A stretch of DNA of 64,000 bases, from positions 1 through 64,000 of the forward strand of contig NZ_JACFYF010000016.1 of the NCBI RefSeq assembly GCF_014050145.1, given 5' to 3'. The stretch's first letter is position 1. Each line of letters opens with the position of its first letter. The translations under genes and the position numbers were made by a program. This document shows, one piece after another, positions 35,997 to 46,096 of the stretch. The notes below the pieces were generated by a model that ran no database searches, was not told the DNA's origin, and was given only the letters and a program-made list of their open reading frames with translations. The stretch is from Vibrio marinisediminis (GTDB taxonomy: Bacteria; Pseudomonadota; Gammaproteobacteria; Enterobacterales; Vibrionaceae).

Positions 35997-37157
35997 TTAT
36001 TGACTGAGCGTTAGTTTCTTTACATTGCCATTTCGGGTCGTAATAACAAAACCATCGCTTAGCTGAATCGGTGCAACAGCAAAACCACCATTGCCTTCAT
36101 CTTCCATCGCTACAAATTCACCTGAGCTGCGATCAACCCAGTATAGATAACCTTCGCTATCGCCAACGACAAGATAGTCACCAATTACTTTTGGTGCTGT
36201 CACTAAACGGTGTTCAAGCTGCTTATTAGTCCAAAGCTCGGTACCACTTCGTGCATCCACAGCCACTAAGTGATCTTTCTCTGTGACTAAGAAAACACGG
36301 CTGCCATCGTTAGCAATATCAGTAGCCGATGAATAGGTGCGCTTCCAAGCAGGTTGACCTGAACGTAAGTCAATCGCGGTTAGCTGACCGTTATAGCCGA
36401 CAACATATAATGTACTACCCATCAGCATTGGCGATGCATCCACATCAACAATACGGTCAATCTCAGTGGCACCTTTTGGCGTACCAATTGGTTGTTGCCA
36501 AATTAGTTGACCTCGCTGAACAATCGCAGCAGCCAAACGACCATTTGCCGTACCCCAGAATACACCACCAGAAACCGCGACAGGTGCGCTTGTACCACGT
36601 AGCGTTAACGTCGGTACTTCGGTACTAATAGCCCACTTTTGCACGCCGCTTTGCTGATCAAGAGCAATCAGTAGCCCTTCACTGGTATGTGCCATCACCA
36701 AGTTTTCATCGGTTGCTGGTGTAGAAAGCACTTCTCCTTGAACCGGAGTACGCCACAATAGCTCCCCTGTCTCTTGGTTTAGTGCAATGATTTCACCGTT
36801 CTCACTGCCAATGAACAATTTGTCATAAGCGGCAGCGATGCCACCTGACAAGCGAGCTGATGTGTCTTCTTCTAGGTCAATAGCCCAAAGCGCTTTACCA
36901 TTTTCAGGATCAAGTGCTTTAACTTCACCATTTCGGCTAGCAACGAATACTTTGCCATACGCATATTGAGGTGAAAGCTTTGAGAAATACTGCTCGACAC
37001 CATTGCCAACAGAACTGCTCCATACAGATGAAGTGGTAAATTCACTATCAACTTGTGGCACTGGCGCCATGATAATAGTGTCTTCTTCACTTGCACAGCC
37101 AGCCAACACGCCAATGACGGCTACTGTTGTCAGTGCCTTGTTCAGCATTTTCTTCAT
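35997..37157 (-). CDS. bamB: BamB, outer-membrane assembly lipoprotein
   Basis: A 386-residue lipoprotein: MKKMLNKALTTVAVIGVLAGCAS with lipobox LAGC. The body is an eight-bladed PQQ-like beta propeller, visible as repeats such as VKALDPENGKALWAIDL, IALNQETGELLWRTPV, TAIDLRSGQPAWKRTY and VAVDARSGTELWTNKQ. BamB is a BAM complex subunit that supports folding of outer-membrane barrels. AAGGA precedes the ATG. It lies 11 bases after yfgM on the same strand, as in E. coli. Confidence 0.97.
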   Translation of the reverse strand: MKKMLNKALTTVAVIGVLAGCASEEDTIIMAPVPQVDSEFTTSSVWSSSVGNGVEQYFSKLSPQYAYGKVFVASRNGEVKALDPENGKALWAIDLEEDTSARLSGGIAAAYDKLFIGSENGEIIALNQETGELLWRTPVQGEVLSTPATDENLVMAHTSEGLLIALDQQSGVQKWAISTEVPTLTLRGTSAPVAVSGGVFWGTANGRLAAAIVQRGQLIWQQPIGTPKGATEIDRIVDVDASPMLMGSTLYVVGYNGQLTAIDLRSGQPAWKRTYSSATDIANDGSRVFLVTEKDHLVAVDARSGTELWTNKQLEHRLVTAPKVIGDYLVVGDSEGYLYWVDRSSGEFVAMEDEGNGGFAVAPIQLSDGFVITTRNGNVKKLTLSQ

Positions 37158-37168
37158 GCAATGTGTCC

Positions 37169-37783
37169 TTACTTGGCTAGGTCATCCAATTTCATTTGTA
37201 ATGCTTCGCTCGCATCACCAGATTGTTGTGCTTCGGTGTAAGCTGCGTATGCACCTTCTGCATCGCCTTTACGCAGTAAGATGTCACCTTTCAGTTCATC
37301 TACGCGACCTTGCCAACCGTCATCGGTAATTTTATCAAGTTGAGCGATAGCACCTTCAAATTTGCCTTGCTCTGCTTGTAGACGCGCAAGTCGGTAGTTA
37401 ATCACAGCAAGTAATGCTTGATCTTTAGAAGCGGTCGTTGCCCATTGAAGCTGCTCAATAGCGGCATCCAATTGGTTCGCTTCAACTTGAACTTTAGCCA
37501 ATTGCAGTGCTGCTAACACGGCGTACTCTGTATCACCGTTTGCATCAATAAAGCTCTGAACTTGTTGTTCCGCTTCTGCACCCGTCGCTGCCAAGGTTTC
37601 TACCGCTTTGGTGTAGTGTTCTGAAGCGGCTTCTTGAGCAGCAATGGTTGAATCTTGGTAGTAACGCCAACCAAATAGACCACCTAAACCAATCACTGCG
37701 CCGAAAATAACGGCTTTACCGTTCTCTTTCCACCAGTCTTTGATCGCTTCAACTTGTTGTTCTTCAGTATCGTAGAGTTCCAC
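37169..37783 (-). CDS. yfgM: YfgM, membrane-anchored TPR protein
   Basis: A 204-residue protein with a cytoplasmic N-terminal tail (VELYDTEEQQVEAIKDWWKENG), one membrane segment (AVIFGAVIGLGGLFGWRYY), and a periplasmic TPR-like domain rich in alanine and glutamine. In E. coli YfgM works with PpiD at the Sec translocon and affects periplasmic chaperoning. The start is the GTG at 37783 with AGAGGA well placed; the ATG at 37804 would add seven non-family residues. It is part of a leftward string hisS-yfgM-bamB. Confidence 0.93.
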   Translation of the reverse strand: MELYDTEEQQVEAIKDWWKENGKAVIFGAVIGLGGLFGWRYYQDSTIAAQEAASEHYTKAVETLAATGAEAEQQVQSFIDANGDTEYAVLAALQLAKVQVEANQLDAAIEQLQWATTASKDQALLAVINYRLARLQAEQGKFEGAIAQLDKITDDGWQGRVDELKGDILLRKGDAEGAYAAYTEAQQSGDASEALQMKLDDLAK

Positions 37784-37849
37784 TTCCTGTCCTCTTAATA
37801 TCACAAAAGTGATGACTCACATCACCACTTCGTTAAACTTATAATTTGG

Positions 37850-39118
37850 TTAGATAAACTCAGCCAATTTTGCAATTGCGTCTACTTGGCTGTAAGTCTC
37901 TTGTGTGCCGCCAACTAGATCTTTCAGTACCACGGTGTTATCCGCTACTTCATTTTCACCCAGTACAAGTGCAACTACCGCACCCACTTTGTCAGCACGT
38001 TTGAATTGCTTCTTAAAGTTGCCACCACCAAAGTGGTTCATAACACGTAGACCTGGTACTTGTTCACGTAGCTGCTCTGCCAGCTTCATACCCGCCATCA
38101 TAGTACCTTCACCAGCGGTAACCATGTAGACGTCAACACTACGACGTACATCGGTTAACTCTAGTGTTTCTAGCATCAAAACAAGACGCTCAAGACCCAT
38201 AGCAAAACCAACTGCAGGCGTTGGTTTACCACCAAGTTGCTCAACAAGACCATCGTAGCGACCACCACCACAAACGGTACCTTGTGAACCTAGGCTTTCA
38301 GTGATCCACTCAAATACCGTACGGTTGTAGTAATCTAAGCCACGAACTAAACGCTCGTTAACTTTGTATTCGATACCCGCAGCATCAAGAAGTTCACATA
38401 GACCTGCAAAATGTTGCGTAGACTCTTCATCTAAGTATTCAGAAAGACGCGGAGCATCACCTAGAATCGCTTGCACGTCTGGGTTTTTACTATCCAATAC
38501 ACGTAACGGGTTTGTGTGCATACGACGCTTACAATCGTCATCAAGAACATCCATGTGTTGCTCTAAGAATGCGATCAGCGCTTGACGGTAATTTGCACGC
38601 GCTTCCAGTGAACCGATTGAGTTCAGCTCAAGACGTACATGTTTGTCGATGCCCAGTTCACGCCAAAGACGTGCTGTCATCATAATCAACTCTGCGTCAA
38701 CGTCTGGACCATTTAAGCCAAACACTTCCACACCACATTGGTGGAATTGACGGTAACGACCTTTTTGTGGACGTTCGTGACGGAACATTGGTCCCATGTA
38801 CCATAAACGTTGTTCTTGGTTGTACAGCAGACCATTTTCAATGCCTGAACGTACACAGCCAGCCGTGCCTTCTGGACGTAGGCTTAAGCTGTCACCATTG
38901 CGATCGTCAAAGGTGTACATCTCTTTTTCAACGACGTCTGTTACTTCACCAATTGCGCGACTAAATAGATGCGTCATCTCAACGATTGGCATGCGCACTT
39001 CATTGTAACCGTATGCGCTAACTACGTTCTTCACTGTATTTTCTAGCTTCTGCCACAGTGGTGATTGAGTTGGGAGACAGTCGTTCATGCCTCGGATTGC
39101 TTGAATTGTTTTTGCCAC
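37850..39118 (-). CDS. hisS: Histidyl-tRNA synthetase
   Basis: A 422-residue class II aminoacyl-tRNA synthetase. Motif 1 is [16 protein letters not shown], motif 2 [17 protein letters not shown] with [22 protein letters not shown], and the histidine-specific [15 protein letters not shown]. Motif 3 is [12 protein letters not shown]. The C-terminal anticodon domain follows. Start codon is GTG (reverse strand 39118), with only a weak Shine-Dalgarno. It lies between ispG and yfgM, a common gammaproteobacterial order. Confidence 0.98.
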   Translation of the reverse strand: MAKTIQAIRGMNDCLPTQSPLWQKLENTVKNVVSAYGYNEVRMPIVEMTHLFSRAIGEVTDVVEKEMYTFDDRNGDSLSLRPEGTAGCVRSGIENGLLYNQEQRLWYMGPMFRHERPQKGRYRQFHQCGVEVFGLNGPDVDAELIMMTARLWRELGIDKHVRLELNSIGSLEARANYRQALIAFLEQHMDVLDDDCKRRMHTNPLRVLDSKNPDVQAILGDAPRLSEYLDEESTQHFAGLCELLDAAGIEYKVNERLVRGLDYYNRTVFEWITESLGSQGTVCGGGRYDGLVEQLGGKPTPAVGFAMGLERLVLMLETLELTDVRRSVDVYMVTAGEGTMMAGMKLAEQLREQVPGLRVMNHFGGGNFKKQFKRADKVGAVVALVLGENEVADNTVVLKDLVGGTQETYSQVDAIAKLAEFI

Positions 39119-39153
39119 AATAATTACCGTAGTTTTAATTACTTCGTTGAGAT

Positions 39154-40272
39154 TTAGTTTTGCACTTTGATTTCAATGCGATTGCTTTCATCAAGTAGAG
39201 CGGCTTTCGCACGGATCTTAGCTTCAAGTTGATTCACTAGATCATCGTTGTCGAAACGCTCTTTTTGACGTTTGCCATCTTCGTAAAATGCACTTTTCTT
39301 GTTGCTGCCCGCCAAACCAAGGTGTGATACCTCAGCTTCACCCGGACCATTAACCACACAACCAATGATCGATACGTCCATCGGCGTAATGATATCTTCA
39401 AGACGTTCTTCAAGTGCATTTACCGTGCTGATCACATCAAATTCTTGACGAGAGCAGCTTGGGCAAGCAATAAAGTTAATACCGCGAGAGCGAATACGTA
39501 GCGATTTTAAAATATCAAAACCGACTTTGATCTCTTCCACTGGGTTTGCAGCCAAAGAAATACGTAGCGTATCACCAATACCCTCGGCTAATAACATGCC
39601 AAGCCCTACCGATGATTTCACTGAGCCCGCACGAGCACCACCCGCTTCGGTGATACCTAAATGCAATGGTTGATCGATTTTCTTTGCCAATAGACGATAT
39701 GAGTCCACCGCAAGGAAAACATCTGATGCTTTGACACTCACTTTAAATTGGTCGAAGTTTAAGCGATCTAAAATATCCACGTGACGCATTGCTGATTCCA
39801 CCAATGCTTCAGGTGTTGGTTCACCGTATTTTACTTGGATATCTTTTTCCAGCGAGCCACCGTTAACCCCAATGCGAATCGGAATATTGTAATCGCGAGC
39901 GCAATCAACAACCGAGCGAATACGCTCTTCACTGCCGATATTACCCGGGTTAATTCGCAAACAGTCAACGCCATATTCTGCTACTTTTAGCGCAATACGG
40001 TAGTCAAAGTGAATATCGGCCACTAGCGGCACATTCACTTGCTGTTTTATCAGCTTAAATGCTTCAGCGGCGTCCATTGTTGGTACGGACACGCGCACGA
40101 TATCCGCACCGACATTTTCCAGCGCTCTAATTTGTGCAACAGTCGCTTCCACGTCTGTTGTTCTAGTGTTGGTCATCGACTGCACCGCAATCGGCGCGCC
40201 GTCACCAATAGGCACATCGCCCACATAAATACGAGTCGATGGGCGACGTTTAATAGGAGATTCGTGATGCAT
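39154..40272 (-). CDS. ispG: HMBPP synthase (flavodoxin), IspG/GcpE
   Basis: A 372-residue enzyme of the MEP isoprenoid pathway that reduces MEcPP to HMBPP. Hallmarks: the N-terminal barrel with [17 protein letters not shown]-like start and [11 protein letters not shown], and the C-terminal 4Fe-4S ligands in [12 protein letters not shown] (two Cys) and [11 protein letters not shown]. The gene follows rodZ by 9 bases, which suggests one transcript rodZ-ispG-hisS-yfgM-bamB. Confidence 0.98.
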   Translation of the reverse strand: MHHESPIKRRPSTRIYVGDVPIGDGAPIAVQSMTNTRTTDVEATVAQIRALENVGADIVRVSVPTMDAAEAFKLIKQQVNVPLVADIHFDYRIALKVAEYGVDCLRINPGNIGSEERIRSVVDCARDYNIPIRIGVNGGSLEKDIQVKYGEPTPEALVESAMRHVDILDRLNFDQFKVSVKASDVFLAVDSYRLLAKKIDQPLHLGITEAGGARAGSVKSSVGLGMLLAEGIGDTLRISLAANPVEEIKVGFDILKSLRIRSRGINFIACPSCSRQEFDVISTVNALEERLEDIITPMDVSIIGCVVNGPGEAEVSHLGLAGSNKKSAFYEDGKRQKERFDNDDLVNQLEAKIRAKAALLDESNRIEIKVQN

Positions 40273-40281
40273 AATCGTTTT

Positions 40282-41223
40282 TTAAGGTAAGGTAAATCTA
40301 GCTGCTTTGCCTGCAGTATACCCAGAAAGGTCGACAGGTTCACTCGCTAATATAATAGAAACGTTTTCCGGCGCACCTAAAATGATGTTGTAAGGCTTCT
40401 TACCGTCAACCGTTACAGATTCACCAGCACCTTTAATGCCGCTAAGCATCGTTTTGCCGGTTGAATCTTTAACTTGAACCCAACATTCATCATTAAATTT
40501 CAATTCCATACGGTTACTGATGTCTACATCTGTAGTCTCAGTTGGTGCTACCGTTTCCGCGTTAATTGGTTCTGCTTGCTGAGCAGTAGTTTGCACTGTA
40601 TTGTCCGAACTCACTGGTAATGCCACTTCTTCTTCAGTCACAGCATCAACTTCGTTCGCAGCCTCTGTTTGTATTTCCTCTACAGAATCAACGGTAGGCT
40701 CAATAATTTGTTCAATGTCAGCGGGTTGTTCTTCTGACTCAACAATCAGTGCTGGTTCATCTTCAGCAATCAACTCCACTGCATCTTTTTGTTGGTTCTG
40801 CCACCACCAAACCGATGAGATCGCGACGATGACAATCACAATCCCCCATGTTATCGCCATGATGCGGCTATCGTGTTTCTCGCGATTGGTCTTACGCGAA
40901 AAACTTTTCATCTCTTGCTCTTGTGGCGGTTGCGACCCAACACTTTCGTCCAGTGCCGCGAGTACTTCACCTTCATCAGCACTAACGACTTTGGCGTACG
41001 AACGTAAGTAACCTCGAGTAAAAGTCGCGACTTGGTCTGGCTCAAATTCGTTATTTTCGATCTGTTGAATAATGGCAATACGCAGGCGCAAACGATCGGC
41101 GACTTGTTTTTGCGATAAACCAAGTTGTTCGCGCTTTTGTTTTAGAATGGTGCCTGGTTCAAGTTGAACGGTTTTCGTCTCAGTAAGCTCATCTGTCACT
41201 GGTGTCGGTTGATCTGTATTCAT
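40282..41223 (-). CDS. rodZ: RodZ, cell-shape protein
   Basis: A 313-residue bitopic membrane protein. The N-terminal cytoplasmic Cro-like helix-turn-helix (about 22-90: GTILKQKREQLGLSQKQVADRLRLRIAIIQQIENN) binds MreB. A basic stretch precedes the single membrane segment IMAITWGIVIVIVAISSVWW (121-140). The linker (about 145-225) is rich in Glu, Val and Thr; the C-terminal DUF4115 beta domain has FNDECWVQVKDSTGKTML. It organises the MreB elongasome. It is the first gene of the leftward operon here. Confidence 0.95.
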   Translation of the reverse strand: MNTDQPTPVTDELTETKTVQLEPGTILKQKREQLGLSQKQVADRLRLRIAIIQQIENNEFEPDQVATFTRGYLRSYAKVVSADEGEVLAALDESVGSQPPQEQEMKSFSRKTNREKHDSRIMAITWGIVIVIVAISSVWWWQNQQKDAVELIAEDEPALIVESEEQPADIEQIIEPTVDSVEEIQTEAANEVDAVTEEEVALPVSSDNTVQTTAQQAEPINAETVAPTETTDVDISNRMELKFNDECWVQVKDSTGKTMLSGIKGAGESVTVDGKKPYNIILGAPENVSIILASEPVDLSGYTAGKAARFTLP

Positions 41224-41584
41224 ATTGTTGTGTCTCTCGTTTTACTTTAAGTCGACCAGTGTTAATTATTTTTAGTTAGTTGCTGGTAAAAACCTAAGGT
41301 ATGTAAATTTGCTAACCTGTTTGTCATCTAAAGGCATCTTGCTGGCAAGATTGGGTTTACGTTGCAGACAAACGAGTTATGCCTCTTCCCCGTCATTTTG
41401 TAAAATTATCAGATAATACGTTAAGGGTATAACTGTTAATTCTAATAGATATAAAACATGAAACAACACAATCAGGTTAGATAAATTACAGCAAGCTCAA
41501 GGTTTTTCTAAAAATTGACATTTTTAAGTAAGATAAAACCAACAAACTGCGATAAATATTGATTTTTGTCGGAAATGAATTGCA
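41224..41584. other. AT-rich gap between rlmN and rodZ
   Basis: About 360 bases with no supported frame. In E. coli the TPR lipoprotein gene pilF (pilW) stands between rlmN and rodZ; here nothing like it is visible. The gap must contain the rodZ promoter, but I see no outstanding -35/-10 pair on the reverse strand. Confidence 0.55.
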
Positions 41585-41613
41585 ACAAAAAAGCCAGAGC
41601 AATGCTCTGGCTT
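41585..41613 (-). terminator. Terminator after rlmN
   Basis: AAGCCAGAGC and GCTCTGGCTT form a 10-base stem with a 3-base loop; a T run of six follows on the reverse strand. Confidence 0.9.
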
Positions 41614-41630
41614 AATCATTAAATTCAATT

Positions 41631-42755
41631 TTATAGCGCTTTAACGTCGATTGTTTCGCCTTTCGCCGCTTTTGCCATTGCAGTTCGCTTGGTACGGTCG
41701 ATAACATCACCCACTAACTGACCACAGGCTGCATCAATATCGTCACCACGAGTTTTACGAACGGTCACGGTAATATCATATTGCATCAGCGTCTTTTGGA
41801 AACGGTCGATACGTGAATTGCTTGGCTTTTTGTAAGGCGAGCCCGGGTATGGGTTAAACGGGATCAAGTTAACCTTACATGGCGTCTCTTTCATTAGCTC
41901 AGCCAGCTCACGAGCGTGGTCCATGTCATCATTAACATGGTCAAGCAGAACGTATTCTACGGTTACTTTACCGCGGTTTGCGTTTGATGCTGCAATGTAA
42001 CGACGAACTGATGCTAGGAAGTCTTGGATATCCCAACGATCGTTAATTGGCATGATTTCGCTACGCAACTTATCGTTTGGCGCATGCAGTGAAATAGCCA
42101 AAGCCACATCCACTTTACCTGTCATTTGATCTAAGCCTGAAACCACACCAGAAGTTGATACGGTAACGCGGCGCTTAGACAAACCAAAACCAAGATCATC
42201 CAGCATGATATCCAATGCTGGTAATAGATTTTTCATGTTAAGTAGCGGCTCACCCATCCCCATCATTACTACGTTAGTAATTGGGCGACGACCAGTCTCT
42301 TTATGCAGACCGATTTCACGTGCTGCACGCCAAACTTGACCGATAATTTCAGACACTTTCAAGTTACGGTTGAAGCCTTGTTGCCCAGTAGAGCAGAACT
42401 TACATTCCAGCGCACAACCCACTTGAGAAGAAACACACAAAGTTGCGCGATCATCTTCTGGGATGTATACCGTTTCAACATCTTGATCACCCACTCGCAT
42501 TGCCCATTTAATGGTGCCATCCGATGAGTGCATTGCTTCTGAAACCACTGGTGCTTTAATCTCGCAGCGTTGTTTCAGCTTTTCACGCAACACCTTGTTG
42601 ATGTTGTTCATGTTGTCGAAGTCATCAACACCAAAATGGTAGATCCACTTCATCACCTGTTCGGCGCGGAATGCTTTTTCATTTAATTCTTCAGCAAAGA
42701 ATTTGCGCAATCCTTGGCGATCAAAATCGAGCAGGTTGATTTTTTCAGCGGTCAT
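41631..42755 (-). CDS. rlmN: RlmN, 23S rRNA A2503 / tRNA A37 methyltransferase
   Basis: A 374-residue radical-SAM enzyme that methylates C2 of adenine in 23S rRNA A2503 and in some tRNAs. The iron-sulfur motif CxxxCxxC is at Cys114, Cys118 and Cys121 ([15 protein letters not shown]). The late Cys in DIDAACGQL is the second methylation cysteine. GMGEPLLNM and SLHAPND are family segments. The start at 42755 is supported by GAGAGG; the ATG at 42770 is in frame. A strong terminator isolates it from rodZ. Confidence 0.97.
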   Translation of the reverse strand: MTAEKINLLDFDRQGLRKFFAEELNEKAFRAEQVMKWIYHFGVDDFDNMNNINKVLREKLKQRCEIKAPVVSEAMHSSDGTIKWAMRVGDQDVETVYIPEDDRATLCVSSQVGCALECKFCSTGQQGFNRNLKVSEIIGQVWRAAREIGLHKETGRRPITNVVMMGMGEPLLNMKNLLPALDIMLDDLGFGLSKRRVTVSTSGVVSGLDQMTGKVDVALAISLHAPNDKLRSEIMPINDRWDIQDFLASVRRYIAASNANRGKVTVEYVLLDHVNDDMDHARELAELMKETPCKVNLIPFNPYPGSPYKKPSNSRIDRFQKTLMQYDITVTVRKTRGDDIDAACGQLVGDVIDRTKRTAMAKAAKGETIDVKAL

Positions 42756-42940
42756 GAAGCCTCTCAACAACAGTACTATAAATAAGGGCGCGAATTTTAC
42801 AGCCTTTAGCCCATGACAACAAGTGTGACAAGCGTCTGTTTTGCTAAGACATTAAATTTGCAATGATTAAACTTTGCACAACATTGGTGTGCAGATGGTA
42901 AATCCCGCAAAATGGCAGGATCTGATGATAGGTGCGGTGA

Positions 42941-43369
42941 TTAAATCGTCACTTGCTTGATCTGTTGAACGATCGCTTTTAAGCCGTTACCACGCGAAGG
43001 GCTCAAATGGGCAATCAATCCAAGTTTCTCAAAATAACTTTCGATATCAAAAGCTTGAATATCATTACTTGTTTTTCCGTTATACGCCGCCAGTACCAAA
43101 GCTATCAATCCGCGCACAATACGTGCATCAGAATCGGCACAAAAGTACCAAGTGTCTCCCACTTGCTCGCTCACCAACCAAACTTGGCTTTCACAGCCAG
43201 AGACCGTCACTTGCTCAGATTTAAATTCTTCTGGCATTACAGGTAGTTTTTTACCCCATTGGATAACTTGGCGATAGCGGTCTTCCCAACCACGCATTGT
43301 CTGCATGGTTTCAACAATCTGTTCTGCGGTAATTTCGTTACCAAACGGGGTTGCAGGAAACGTTGACAT
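42941..43369 (-). CDS. csdE: CsdE, SufE-family sulfur acceptor
   Basis: A 142-residue SufE-fold protein. The sulfur-accepting Cys59 lies in VSGCESQVWL, followed by YFCADSDARIVRGLIALVLAAYNGK and a C-terminal LSPSRGNGLKAIV. Its neighbour is tcdA, and CsdE is known to relay sulfur between the desulfurase CsdA and TcdA (CsdL), so the CsdE assignment is preferred to SufE. It is 8 bases downstream of tcdA, so probably cotranscribed. Confidence 0.9.
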   Translation of the reverse strand: MSTFPATPFGNEITAEQIVETMQTMRGWEDRYRQVIQWGKKLPVMPEEFKSEQVTVSGCESQVWLVSEQVGDTWYFCADSDARIVRGLIALVLAAYNGKTSNDIQAFDIESYFEKLGLIAHLSPSRGNGLKAIVQQIKQVTI

Positions 43370-43377
43370 AGCTACTC

Positions 43378-44187
43378 CTACTTCGCGTGCTTCTGCACAA
43401 GTTTTTCAACAATGCGCGATACGGCAACAAAACCAAACGTGGCCGTTACCACGGTTGCTGCGCCAAAACCACTGGCACAATCCATGCGTTTCGGACCTTC
43501 AGCTGTGGCTTTTACGCCACACACTGAGCCATCAGCTTGTGGGTATTTAAGCTGCTCAGTCGAAAATACGCAGTCAATCGCGAACTTACGCTGCGGATTT
43601 TTTGGAAAATTGTGGTGGCGACGTAAGGTATCTTTAATTTTCTTTGCCAGAGGATCTTGAATCGTCTTAGTCAGATCGGCAACTTTAATTTGAGTCGGAT
43701 CAGTTTGACCACCCGCACCACCGGTAGTAATCACTTTGATTTTGTTACTGCGACAGTAAGCCAGCAGTGACGCTTTTGCTTTTACGCTATCGATAGCATC
43801 CAAGACATAATCGAACTCTTTCGACAGATACTCATGCTGGTTATCCGGCGTAATAAAGTCATCAATCAAATTGACCTTACACTCAGGGTTAATCAACTTA
43901 ACACGCTCAGCCATCACTTCGATTTTACTTTGACCCACGGTACCACTCATCGCATGGATTTGGCGGTTGATGTTAGTGACACATACGTCATCCATATCAA
44001 TCAGGGTAAGTTCACCCACGCCAGTGCGCGCTAACGCTTCCACTGCCCACGAACCTACACCACCAATACCAATCACACACACGTGCGCGGCACGGAGAAT
44101 TTCCACTTCGCTGTTGCCATATAAACGGCGAGTACCACCAAAACGTTGGTTGTAATTATCAGAAGCTGGAGTGTCTAATTCACGCAT
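43378..44187 (-). CDS. tcdA: TcdA (CsdL), tRNA t6A37 dehydratase
   Basis: A 269-residue E1-like ATP-dependent enzyme that cyclises t6A37 of tRNA to ct6A. The nucleotide loop GIGGVGSW is at 40-47, with LIDMDDVCVTNINRQIHA, VLDAIDSVKAK and the C-terminal hydrophobic segment GFGAATVVTATFGFVAVS. It is 8 bases from csdE in an operon. Its upstream flank carries the mltA terminator. Confidence 0.95.
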   Translation of the reverse strand: MRELDTPASDNYNQRFGGTRRLYGNSEVEILRAAHVCVIGIGGVGSWAVEALARTGVGELTLIDMDDVCVTNINRQIHAMSGTVGQSKIEVMAERVKLINPECKVNLIDDFITPDNQHEYLSKEFDYVLDAIDSVKAKASLLAYCRSNKIKVITTGGAGGQTDPTQIKVADLTKTIQDPLAKKIKDTLRRHHNFPKNPQRKFAIDCVFSTEQLKYPQADGSVCGVKATAEGPKRMDCASGFGAATVVTATFGFVAVSRIVEKLVQKHAK

Positions 44188-44211
44188 AAATTAAGCCCGT
44201 AAATCGGTTAC

Positions 44212-44243
44212 AAAAACAAAGAGTGCGTTTTATACGCACTCTT
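44212..44243 (-). terminator. Terminator after mltA
   Basis: GAGTGCGT and ACGCACTC form an 8-base stem around a 5-base loop; on the reverse strand TTTGTTTTTG follows. Confidence 0.8.
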
Positions 44244-44328
44244 GATTCAAATGTCTATAGTCGTCCTAGCTGCAGCTCCACCAGTGTTGGCGTACATTGG
44301 CAAACCTCAACGGTAACATCGACATCAC

Positions 44329-45429
44329 TTAGTTTTGTTTCTCTGGCGGCATTGCCCAAGGCGCTTGAGTCGGCGAATTTTCTAAACCCAATTTCCACAC
44401 ACGACCAAAATGCTTGTAGTGACCGGCTTCTGTCCCTGCTCGTGGTCCCATACCATGGTATAAGTCTAAGTGGTTTTGTTTTACCGCGCCGCCTGTATCA
44501 AGCACAATCAATAGACGTAATTGATGCGCACCACTCCACGTACCATCAGCGTTCAGTAGCGGCACCTCCGCTAAGATTGGTGTCCCCATAGGCAAGATTG
44601 AGCGATCACCGGCAACCGATGCCATCGCCAATAATGGAATGCCAGCCGAGCCAGTTACTGGTGCGTCGGCGCGAGGGGTGAAGAAAACAAATGACGGGTT
44701 TTGCTCTAACACTTCGCGAACCGTTGCTTCATCATTAGCTAACACCCAATCTTTGATCGCTTTCATCGACATTTTTTCGCGAGGTACTTCATCTCTTTCA
44801 ATCAGCACTCTACCGATACTCACGTAAGCTTTATTGTTTTTGCCACCATAAGCAAAGTACTCCAGCGTGTCGTCATCTTCAAAATGAACAAAACCACTGC
44901 CTTGTACTTCCATCAAAAACGGATCAATCATATTTGGGGCATAACCAAGCTCTAACCCTTTCCCATCTAGCGCACCTGCGTAAATTTCTGCACGAGTCGG
45001 GCAGTTAGAATCACAATCGGGTTTTGCATAAACTGGGTATTTAAATTTCTCATTCGGCTGGTGACGCAACTCCATCACTGGTGAAAAGTAGCCAGTAAAA
45101 AGCACATTACCTTTTTTATCACCACCACCCAATTGGGCGGTCTGAATACCAAACTGAGTTAATTGGCTAGGATCACCACTTTCCAGTACCCACTCGTTCA
45201 GCTTCTCGTACAAAGGCTGATAGATTTTCGCCATTGATGGTGACTTCTCCACCACTTTCTCAGCCTGTTTATCAAACTCGGTAAAATCTCGAGTAACGTT
45301 TGATTCAACCAGCTCAGTTCGATTCAAAGTCGTCTCAAATTCTTGGTCAAAATATTGCTGAGCTCTATCTGTTGGCTGAGCGCAACCAAACAGCAACGAA
45401 GCGGCTGCTAACGGAAGGAAATTTTTCAT
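44329..45429 (-). CDS. mltA: MltA, membrane-bound lytic murein transglycosylase A
   Basis: A 366-residue lipoprotein (MKNFLPLAAASLLFGCAQ, lipobox LFGC). The MltA domain is clear: LFTGYFSPVMELR, the central GLELGYAPNMIDPFLMEVQGSGFV and YGGKNNKAYVSIGR. The C-terminal 3D domain has the aspartates of TPILAEVPLLNADGTW and LRLLIVLDTGGAVK. It cleaves peptidoglycan to 1,6-anhydromuropeptides at the inner face of the outer membrane. Confidence 0.96.
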   Translation of the reverse strand: MKNFLPLAAASLLFGCAQPTDRAQQYFDQEFETTLNRTELVESNVTRDFTEFDKQAEKVVEKSPSMAKIYQPLYEKLNEWVLESGDPSQLTQFGIQTAQLGGGDKKGNVLFTGYFSPVMELRHQPNEKFKYPVYAKPDCDSNCPTRAEIYAGALDGKGLELGYAPNMIDPFLMEVQGSGFVHFEDDDTLEYFAYGGKNNKAYVSIGRVLIERDEVPREKMSMKAIKDWVLANDEATVREVLEQNPSFVFFTPRADAPVTGSAGIPLLAMASVAGDRSILPMGTPILAEVPLLNADGTWSGAHQLRLLIVLDTGGAVKQNHLDLYHGMGPRAGTEAGHYKHFGRVWKLGLENSPTQAPWAMPPEKQN

Positions 45430-45510
45430 TATTTAGGGATCCATAAACGCGATATGTCGAGCATGACAGGCTCATAATATCAACGTCAATGCTGTGATAG
45501 TTAAAGAGTG

Positions 45511-45939
45511 TTAATTTAAAGTAGTTTTAACAAAAACGGGCTGGTAAACGCCCTCAACTTGCATGGTCATTTCATTCCAGTTTTCATAGTCAAACTTAAA
45601 TCGGCGCTCTTGAGTGCCCGAGTGATAGACTAAATACTCACCATCAAATTGGAAATCAGTATCCACTACACCGCCATCAACAACGATACCAGATTGGCTA
45701 ATCACCAATCGGTCAGCTTGATAATGTGCTACATCTTGTTCAACCCAAACCCCATAAATGAGGGACTCTGGATATGAAGCTTGCTGGTACTTGCCATAAA
45801 GCATCAGTGCGGCTTGAAAAATGAAATAAGTACACAAAAGCGCACCTAACCAAATAAGCACTTCCATCCATCTGTTTTTGAATGAAAACAATCCTTGTTT
45901 TTTTCCCTGTTCCGTTCTGTTTTTTACTGTAACGTTCAT
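45511..45939 (-). CDS. DUF2850 family membrane protein
   Basis: A 142-residue protein with one membrane anchor (VLIWLGALLCTYFIFQAALML) followed by an extracytoplasmic domain (SYPESLIYGVWVEQDVAHYQADRLVISQSGIVVDGGVV) typical of DUF2850, a family known mainly from Vibrio. The function is unknown. The start at 45939 has AGG five bases upstream and leaves room for the argA promoter; the open frame extends to 46026. It lies between mltA and argA, divergent from argA. Confidence 0.8.
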   Translation of the reverse strand: MNVTVKNRTEQGKKQGLFSFKNRWMEVLIWLGALLCTYFIFQAALMLYGKYQQASYPESLIYGVWVEQDVAHYQADRLVISQSGIVVDGGVVDTDFQFDGEYLVYHSGTQERRFKFDYENWNEMTMQVEGVYQPVFVKTTLN

Positions 45940-46060
45940 AGCACCTAGCCTTACGGAAAAATGCTCTATAGCACGCGCGCTGTAAGGTCTCAATGCAATA
46001 GTCAGTTTATTGGATATCAATTCCAAAAAAACACTTGCCTATTTCAGAATAAATTTGCAC

Positions 46061-46080
46061 TATAATTACATACAAATTCA
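46061..46080 (+). promoter_or_regulatory. argA -10 element and possible ArgR half-site
   Basis: A perfect TATAAT is at 46061-46066, but no good -35 at 16-18 bases. An ATTCA half-site (46076-46080) of the ArgR box lies just downstream; the other arm is poor. An arginine-repressed promoter is expected for argA from biology rather than from this motif. Confidence 0.3.
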
Positions 46081-46096
46081 TAAAAATGGACTTTCT

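Noticed and set aside
36329-36628. Forward frames within bamB and other long genes (also 1302-1634 reverse, 43412-43660 forward)
   Set aside because: Antisense shadows of well-supported genes, without start signals or family features.
46056-46080. Pair of ArgR boxes upstream of argA
   Set aside because: Only one half-site matches well and the spacing is not that of tandem ARG boxes.
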